Assembly: GCA_023301795.1 (NCBI GenBank)
Contig: JALZVU010000008.1
Coordinates: 62,001 to 126,000 of the forward strand
Direction of reading: 5' to 3'
DNA length: 64,000 nt
Source of the DNA: Granulosicoccus sp.
GTDB lineage: Bacteria > Pseudomonadota > Gammaproteobacteria > Granulosicoccales > Granulosicoccaceae
Shown here in pieces: positions 58,926-64,000 of the stretch (the first letter of the stretch is position 1; each line of letters starts with the position of its first letter). The notes beneath the pieces were generated by a model. It saw only the letters and a list, made by a program, of their open reading frames with translations, was not told the origin of the DNA and searched no databases. Position numbers and translations under genes: made by a program.

Positions 58926-60131
58926 CTAGTTAAGCTGGTGTAGCTCCACGCGCCGGTTGGCACGGCGTCCGGCTGCTGTGCGATTGTCATGCGCCGGGCT
59001 GGTTTCACCATAGCCCCGTGCCTGAACCTGATTGGGACCCACGCCGCGCAGCATCAGGTAATGCCTGATTGCGTCAGCACGATTCTCTGACAAAAGCTGA
59101 TTGTTGCTGACATACCCCGCGTTGTCTGTATGGGTTGCAACGCGAAAAAGCTTGTCTGGCGTGCGTTGCAAGGCAATGGCTACCTTGTCCAGTATCACGC
59201 GTGCTTTTGCGTCGAGGTAGGTTTGCCCACTTGCAAATTGTATGTCCGGCAGTTCCACCAATGCATCGTCTGAGCATCCCAGCGAGCTGTCAGCGCTCAG
59301 ACGTGATGGGCCAGCCCCACTAATGCCTGTACCGTCGGTCAGGAGGGTGGACTCGTTCCCCTGTGTTTCGGTTATTGGCTGGTCGCTGTTCTCAGGAACA
59401 ACGCAAAGGTCGCGATAATCCGGGACCTGATCAGCATCTGTGTCTGGAGAGCACCATTCGGAGGGGCCGATCGCTTCAAGGCACGCATCATTACTTGATC
59501 CCTGAGGTTGATGAACGCGATAGTTGATGCTCATTTGCGTCGGGAAGCCACCGGTTTGGGCGTACGTAAGAGTGTTTGCCTGTTGAGTCCATCCATCCGA
59601 ATTCTCAGCCTGCAAGCCTGGAAGCGCGGTGTAGTCCAAAATTTCAGCATTGGATGGCAACACCCACGTGATCCGGTAGTTCAGGGATTCGTCGTTTGTC
59701 ATTGTGGTCTTGAATTGAGCGATTGTTGCGCTGAGTTGGACCGCCTGTTCGGTGTTGGCGGGATCCTCAGCCGCCGTAGGTTCGGATGGGCCGGTAAAGC
59801 GATGTCTAAATCGTGTCAGCACGTTGCCCGATACCAGTGTCAGCTTGTCAGGCTCAGTTTCGTGCGCGCGCCTGTATAACGCACTGCCAGAGCCTGAGAA
59901 GATGGTGGTCAATGTGGTTCGGTTCTCTGGCAGTGTGATGACAATAAGATCATCGTCAGCGAACACGGTTTGTTGTGCGGTGTAGCCGATACCATCTTCA
60001 TCCAAAACGATCAGCAGATCGCTTTGTGTTTGAGCCGCAGCTGAAAGGGATGTGCTCAGCAACACTGACAGAGCTAGAAGCTGCGCTAGCGATGGGAGGC
60101 CCTTCAAAAGAGCTTGAGCTGGTTTATTCAT
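58926..60131 (-). CDS. OmpA-family outer membrane/periplasmic protein
   Basis: A 401-residue exported protein. A signal peptide (LLALSVLLSTSLSAAAQ) precedes an N-terminal beta-rich region of about 200 residues, a thrombospondin-3-like segment (CSPDTDADQVPDYRDLCVVPE), and a C-terminal OmpA domain: FASGQTYLDAKARVILDKVA, THTDNAGYVSNNQLLSENRA and ARGYGETSPAHDNRTAAGRRANRRVE (in part). The OmpA domain binds peptidoglycan. The N-terminal region carries no recognised domain. Divergent from trpS. Confidence 0.9.
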   Translation of the reverse strand: MNKPAQALLKGLPSLAQLLALSVLLSTSLSAAAQTQSDLLIVLDEDGIGYTAQQTVFADDDLIVITLPENRTTLTTIFSGSGSALYRRAHETEPDKLTLVSGNVLTRFRHRFTGPSEPTAAEDPANTEQAVQLSATIAQFKTTMTNDESLNYRITWVLPSNAEILDYTALPGLQAENSDGWTQQANTLTYAQTGGFPTQMSINYRVHQPQGSSNDACLEAIGPSEWCSPDTDADQVPDYRDLCVVPENSDQPITETQGNESTLLTDGTGISGAGPSRLSADSSLGCSDDALVELPDIQFASGQTYLDAKARVILDKVAIALQRTPDKLFRVATHTDNAGYVSNNQLLSENRADAIRHYLMLRGVGPNQVQARGYGETSPAHDNRTAAGRRANRRVELHQLN

Positions 60132-60189
60132 ATCTGGATAATTCGGACATACGCAAGAGGAGGTCTGGGCTTGTTACAATCGCGAGTGG

Positions 60190-60258
60190 GCGTACGTTAC
60201 TTAAGCATTTGCACAAAATCGTACGCTCCGGATCGCCTGGCCAGTCTGGTCGGGCCAG
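60190..60258 (+). repeat. two inverted repeats in the trpS leader
   Basis: GCGTACG/CGTACGC (60190-60196, 60220-60226) and CTGGCC/GGCCAG (60237-60242, 60253-60258) lie just upstream of trpS. They could form two successive RNA hairpins in the leader. I see no Trp-codon-rich leader peptide that would indicate attenuation. Confidence 0.35.
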
Positions 60259-60276
60259 AGCATAGATCACTTTTTC

Positions 60277-61278
60277 ATGTCAAAACAAACTTGGTTAACC
60301 GGCATTACCACGTCGGGCACGCCCCATCTGGGGAACTACGTCGGTGCCATCCGTCCAGCGGTAGAAGCCAGTCATAACCATGAGCAAGAGGGATTCTACT
60401 TTCTTGCGGATTATCACGCACTGATTAAGAATCAGGATCCTGCACTGTTGCGACAGTCGCGGCTGGAAATATCGGCGGCCTGGCTAGCATTGGGTCTGGA
60501 TACTGAACACTCTACGTTCTATAGACAATCAGATATCCCCGAAATTCCCGAACTGACGTGGATACTGACCTGCCTGACAGCCAAGGGGCTGATGAATCGT
60601 GCCCATGCTTACAAGGCCGTGGTGCAGGACAATCTGGACAACGGCGCGAGTGATCCTGACAAAGGCATTACCATGGGCTTATTCGGTTACCCGATACTGA
60701 TGAGTGCAGATATCCTGATGTTCAAGGCGACTCACGTACCGGTTGGCCGGGATCAGGTTCAGCATCTGGAGATGGCGCGTGATATCGCCCAACGGTTCAA
60801 TCACCATTATGGAGAACACTTGGTGCTACCGCAGGTGGTGGTCGACGAGCGGGGCTCGGTGCTACAGGGCCTGGATGGACGCAAGATGAGCAAAAGCTAT
60901 GGCAACACAATTCCTTTGTTTGAATCGTCCAAAAAGCTGCGCAAGTCGATCATGAAAATCAAAACCAATTCCCAGGAGCCGGGCGAGCCTAAAGATCCGG
61001 ATGGCAATACGGTCTTCGACATTTACAAGGCTTTCGCTAGCGATGAGCAATGCGCTGCTTTGGCAGAGGCTTATGCACAAGGAATAGCGTGGGGGGAGGC
61101 TAAACAACAATTGTTCGAGTTGGTGGACGGGGTACTGTCAGAGCCGCGAGAACGTTACGATGAACTAATGGCAAATCCTGCTCAGATTGATGCGGTGCTT
61201 GCGCAGGGCGCATTGAAAGCACGCGAACATAGCCGTCCATTTCTTGAGCAGTTACGTCGCGCCGTAGGTGTTGCATGA
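60277..61278 (+). CDS. trpS: tryptophanyl-tRNA synthetase
   Basis: A 333-residue class I synthetase: [16 protein letters not shown] carries the HIGH-like motif, [19 protein letters not shown] (in part) the tryptophan pocket, and [10 protein letters not shown] the KMSKS loop. Length is normal. The stop overlaps the start of the asparaginase gene (ATGA), suggesting coupled translation. Confidence 0.97.
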   Translation: MSKQTWLTGITTSGTPHLGNYVGAIRPAVEASHNHEQEGFYFLADYHALIKNQDPALLRQSRLEISAAWLALGLDTEHSTFYRQSDIPEIPELTWILTCLTAKGLMNRAHAYKAVVQDNLDNGASDPDKGITMGLFGYPILMSADILMFKATHVPVGRDQVQHLEMARDIAQRFNHHYGEHLVLPQVVVDERGSVLQGLDGRKMSKSYGNTIPLFESSKKLRKSIMKIKTNSQEPGEPKDPDGNTVFDIYKAFASDEQCAALAEAYAQGIAWGEAKQQLFELVDGVLSEPRERYDELMANPAQIDAVLAQGALKAREHSRPFLEQLRRAVGVA

Positions 61279-62288
61279 ATCCGGTACTGGTCAACCAGTG
61301 GCGAGGCAACGCCATTGAATGCCGATACCGCGGCGCCGTGGCGGTTGTGGAAAACTCTGGTCGTGTGTTCTCCTCGCTTGGCGACATCCAGCGAGCGGTG
61401 TTTCCTCGCTCTGCGATCAAGTTTCTGCAAGCCATTCCGTTTGTTGAATCGGGTGCCGTGGAGGCATTTGGCCTCGATGAGCGACATGTTGCATTGGCCT
61501 GTGCGTCGCACAATGGTGAGCCTATTCATGCAGGCCTTGCGCAAGACTGGCTTGAACGCATTGGCTGTAATCATGATGATCTGGAGTGCGGCGCCGAGCT
61601 ACCCCTGCATAAGGAGACTCAGTTTGAGTTGATGGCCGAGGGGCGCGGGCCGCAGCGTGTGCACCACAACTGTTCTGGTAAGCATCTGGGTTTTTTATCT
61701 ACCTGCAAGCAAGCGGGTGAACAAACTCAAAATTACCGACTGTATAACCACGCGGCCCAAAAACGCTGGTTTGAAGTGTTGGAAAGTTTGAGTAACACCC
61801 GCGTTAGTCAATTGCCTTGGGGATATGACGGCTGTGCCATTCCATCGGTTGCCATGCCTTTACAGCGTATTGCGCTTGCCATGGCGCGTTTTGGCGATGT
61901 TGCGCGATTTGAGGGTCAACGTCGTGCTGCTGTGGAAAGAATTCATGCAGCGGTAACCGAGCAAGCGTATCTGGTTGCCGGCAAAGAGCGTCTGTGCACC
62001 TCACTGATGGAGATTCTTGCCCCTGGCATCCTCGTTAAAGTGGGAGCTGCTGGCGTCTACACTGCCGTGGTACCCGAGCATGGTTTAGGTATTGCGCTGA
62101 AAATAGATGATGGACACGATGGTGCTGCGCGTGTGGCATTAGGTGCTGTGTTGAACGCTCTGGGGGTCATGCCTTCAGACAAGGCGCAACAGCTTAGCGA
62201 GTACTTCATGCCATCGATCAATAACTCACGCGGTGAGACTATTGGTCGTTTCGAACCCTCTTCGGACTGGCAGGGTGTGACTGCTTAG
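61275..62288 (+). CDS. L-asparaginase II-family protein (AnsA of Rhizobium type)
   Basis: A 337-residue cytoplasmic protein of the Rhizobium etli asparaginase II family (PF06089), unrelated to E. coli AnsB. The catalytic S46-x-x-K49 is in [18 protein letters not shown] and [12 protein letters not shown] (zinc-site region) and [13 protein letters not shown] are conserved. It hydrolyses asparagine to aspartate and ammonia. It is translationally coupled to trpS, though no functional link is known. Confidence 0.92.
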   Translation: MNPVLVNQWRGNAIECRYRGAVAVVENSGRVFSSLGDIQRAVFPRSAIKFLQAIPFVESGAVEAFGLDERHVALACASHNGEPIHAGLAQDWLERIGCNHDDLECGAELPLHKETQFELMAEGRGPQRVHHNCSGKHLGFLSTCKQAGEQTQNYRLYNHAAQKRWFEVLESLSNTRVSQLPWGYDGCAIPSVAMPLQRIALAMARFGDVARFEGQRRAAVERIHAAVTEQAYLVAGKERLCTSLMEILAPGILVKVGAAGVYTAVVPEHGLGIALKIDDGHDGAARVALGAVLNALGVMPSDKAQQLSEYFMPSINNSRGETIGRFEPSSDWQGVTA

Positions 62289-62343
62289 AAGCCTGCTTTG
62301 AAATAGACTGTCCGAGAAAAGGTAATGCTGTGCACTAACCAAA

Positions 62344-62373
62344 CGCCCCTGACTACGAAAGTCAGGTGAGGCG
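62344..62373. terminator. hairpin after the asparaginase gene
   Basis: CCTGACT (62348-62354) and AGTCAGG (62360-62366) pair perfectly around a five-base loop, with CGCC/GGCG flanks (62344-62347, 62370-62373). It lies 60 bases past the asparaginase stop and just before the stop of the convergent gene. There is no T-run. Confidence 0.4.
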
Positions 62374-62402
62374 ATAAAACGCTATATGATAAAACGCTAT
62401 AT
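62373..62402. repeat. tandem 15-base direct repeat
   Basis: GATAAAACGCTATAT occurs twice head to tail (62373-62387 and 62388-62402), exact. The stop codon (TAG, complement of 62397-62399) of the minus-strand gene lies inside the second copy. It probably arose by a recent slippage duplication. Confidence 0.8.
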
Positions 62403-63917
62403 ATTGTCTTGTGCTACGTGCAATGGTGCTTCTTCACAACTGACTAGTGAACGATAGTCCCTGATTTGTGCAGCACTGCCATTTTCTAACAGCTGTCCCT
62501 TTAGCAGAGCAAGATGGCGAAGCTGAATCAGTTTTTCGTGCTGGGCAATTTCCCGACGCTTGAGCACATTGGCAAGGTGTGATTGCCTGGCGGCGTCGAT
62601 CAGTTCAAGCAAAGTTGTGTACTGGGGTTGAGTGTTTTCCAGAAACCTATTGATAGCGGGTATCTGTCCAGAGTTCACTAGCGACTCATACCCTTGGGTA
62701 TACGGTGCGTTTAGCTGAGGCCATTGTGCATACGCCTGCGATTGAAGTGTTGCCTGCAGTTGTGCGATAGAGCCCAATTGTTTGGTGTACAACTGTTGTT
62801 GATCTTTCAATTCTCGCAGCAGATGGTTTTGGCGATTGCGTATATCTTTAGCCACATTATCGGTGAGTGCAATACGCATTTGACTGGCTACATCCCGAAA
62901 AATACGTGTGTATTCATTATTGGGTAGTGTTTTTTGTGCAGGCTGCCAGCGCAAGTACCAAGGCTGCCAACGTAACAGATAGTCTTCGCTGGTGGACAGT
63001 GGAAGATCAATGCTCTTGCCTTCGAGCAATGCGAACATGTGCGCTTCGCGCAGGCTGGTTCGACCATCATCGTCTTGATCTGCAAATCGGTTGATGATCT
63101 CGCCGTCGTATTCATACCCTGCCAGTGCTGAGAAAAAATACGACGCATAGTCATGCTGCTCGCTCTTGCTCGGATGTTTAATGCTTGTCTCACTCGTGCC
63201 GTAGGTGGAGCTGGCAGTAAAGCCGCAATGTGTTTGCGAGCCAAGTTCTAGCCCGCGCGATGGATGTTTATAAGCGAGCCTGTGAAAGCCACCCGAGTGG
63301 CTTTGTGACAGCACAAAGCGCACTGGCATATTGCCACTGTGCGCCCACTGGTGAAGTTGGCGTACATTAAGCTGGCTGTCATTCCACAACGGTATGGAGG
63401 CAAGCTCTTCGGAGCCACCTGGATACGCGCCCAGACCTGAATTTACGATCAAGAGCTGATTGATGGACTTATCGGTCAATTTAGCGCTTATCGCAGGCTC
63501 CAACACGTCGATCCCCGTTCCACCACTAACATTGTTCAAACGATGGTTACGAAAGCTGAGCATCTGCTTGTATGAGTCGTCAAACACCATTGACAGTGCT
63601 TGTCGTTGACGAACCGAATCGTCACTCGCAACACTAACGTCTGGATATCCGTTGTCGCCGTCGTTGAAATACGCAGTAGAAGATACGTTTTGATCGCTTA
63701 GAACGCTTCTTATCCAGATGAGCGAGTCTTCAAAACGCACATGCGAATCATGCACATCACTGCCACCACCTATGAGAATGGCTTCAGTTGATTGTGCCGA
63801 TAATTGGGCTGCGCTCAGCGTGCAAACAATAGCGGTTGCGTAGCGCAGTGTTTTGAATATCTGCCTTGACGATTTACTGTAATTGCAGTGTGGATGATAC
63901 GGGTTACTCTCTCTCAT
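62397..63917 (-). CDS. secreted caspase-fold-like protein lacking catalytic residues, with EF-hand
   Basis: A 506-residue exported protein: a signal peptide (AIVCTLSAAQLSAQ), then a domain with the pattern of the caspase/legumain fold. The strand-loop normally ending SGHG reads LLIVNSGLGA (Leu162 for His), and the strand normally ending DxCHSGG reads FVLSQSHSGG (Ser206 for Cys). A calcium-binding loop DQDDDGRTSLRE follows at 280-291. The C-terminal 180 residues are helical (LLRELKDQQQLYTKQLGSIA, IAQHEKLIQLRHLALLKGQL). If the fold assignment is right it is a pseudoprotease. Its gene ends next to the asparaginase gene; nothing complete lies upstream in the window. Confidence 0.75.
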   Translation of the reverse strand: MRESNPYHPHCNYSKSSRQIFKTLRYATAIVCTLSAAQLSAQSTEAILIGGGSDVHDSHVRFEDSLIWIRSVLSDQNVSSTAYFNDGDNGYPDVSVASDDSVRQRQALSMVFDDSYKQMLSFRNHRLNNVSGGTGIDVLEPAISAKLTDKSINQLLIVNSGLGAYPGGSEELASIPLWNDSQLNVRQLHQWAHSGNMPVRFVLSQSHSGGFHRLAYKHPSRGLELGSQTHCGFTASSTYGTSETSIKHPSKSEQHDYASYFFSALAGYEYDGEIINRFADQDDDGRTSLREAHMFALLEGKSIDLPLSTSEDYLLRWQPWYLRWQPAQKTLPNNEYTRIFRDVASQMRIALTDNVAKDIRNRQNHLLRELKDQQQLYTKQLGSIAQLQATLQSQAYAQWPQLNAPYTQGYESLVNSGQIPAINRFLENTQPQYTTLLELIDAARQSHLANVLKRREIAQHEKLIQLRHLALLKGQLLENGSAAQIRDYRSLVSCEEAPLHVAQDNI

Positions 63918-64000
63918 CGCAGTCTGCCTCGGCTATCGCTACCCGCGATGATGTCTATCGATCGATGAATGATTGCTAACACCACACCGGTGGCTGCCAG
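63918..64000. other. upstream region at the window edge
   Basis: These 83 bases precede the caspase-like gene. They contain no complete gene that I can see and may hold its promoter; the neighbour lies outside the window. Confidence 0.4.

Noticed and set aside
1-64000. CRISPR array, insertion sequence or prophage
   Set aside because: Reading through found no spaced identical repeats, transposase, integrase or phage structural genes. The T7-type amidase alone is not enough to call phage.
1-64000. tRNA, rRNA or known riboswitch
   Set aside because: No cloverleaf with a GTTC-type T-arm and no recognised riboswitch core was seen; a tRNAscan-SE and Infernal run would be decisive.

Overview
The window is a densely coded chromosomal segment, with about 60 supportable protein genes, no rRNA or tRNA that I can see, and no prophage, insertion sequence or CRISPR array. 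DnaA-box or origin signatures are also absent. polA, murI, trpS, a DEAD-box helicase, the Bat/MoxR cluster and the general protein style point to a free-living, respiratory gammaproteobacterium, probably marine. A Chromatiales- or Granulosicoccus-like lineage would fit, but that is a guess from gene content.

Layout. 0-7.7 kb: end of a DUF6502 gene, a HpaI-type aldolase, a small secreted protein, a three-gene TRAP transporter whose large permease has a very long coiled-coil tail, and a LOG-family protein. 7.9-11.9 kb: polA and an MFS transporter. 12.1-17.6 kb: a tungsten-type aldehyde:ferredoxin oxidoreductase operon (FeS subunit, AOR, FAD reductase, MoaD-like protein, small unknown protein, MoaA). 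17.6-19.9 kb: periplasmic binding protein and beta-propeller of a PQQ-alcohol-dehydrogenase-linked ABC system. 20-23.8 kb: murI, a DUF2805 protein, an amidase and a GGDEF/EAL protein. 23.7-30.7 kb (minus strand): a clock-like operon encoding a receiver protein with a KaiA-like C-terminal domain, KaiB, KaiC, a PAS histidine kinase, and a CheB-CheR-PAS protein with a degenerate BLUF domain. 30.8-38.3 kb: GH84 glycosidase, NlpC/P60 peptidase, EamA transporter, diaminopropionate ammonia-lyase-like enzyme, DEAD-box helicase and EVE protein. 38.3-45.8 kb (minus strand): eight genes in a row, from a PQQ-associated CXXCW protein through MoxR, DUF58, DUF4381, two VWA proteins, a TPR protein and BatD. 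45.9-58.2 kb: ABC transporters, cytochrome c-550, a binding protein, a SoxYZ-like carrier, a metallohydrolase, a predicted lanthanide-dependent PQQ alcohol dehydrogenase, and a response regulator facing a hybrid kinase. 58.5-63.9 kb: small unknown protein, OmpA-like protein, trpS, asparaginase, and a caspase-fold-like protein lacking both catalytic residues.

How the parts fit. Two themes dominate. One is alcohol oxidation: a periplasmic quinoprotein makes aldehydes, cytochrome c-550 takes the electrons, two-component proteins probably regulate, and the cytoplasmic AOR could oxidise the aldehydes to acids. The MoxR/Bat operon resembles the mxaRSACKL assembly genes of methanol dehydrogenase. 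The second theme is timing and signalling: a compact kaiA-like/kaiB/kaiC set is followed by a kinase and a CheB/CheR fusion, with a c-di-GMP enzyme converging on it. The receiver-KaiA-like protein is the best candidate for something undescribed, because proteobacterial kaiBC loci generally lack a kaiA. All homology statements come from reading the sequence and recalled family patterns; no database search was run.
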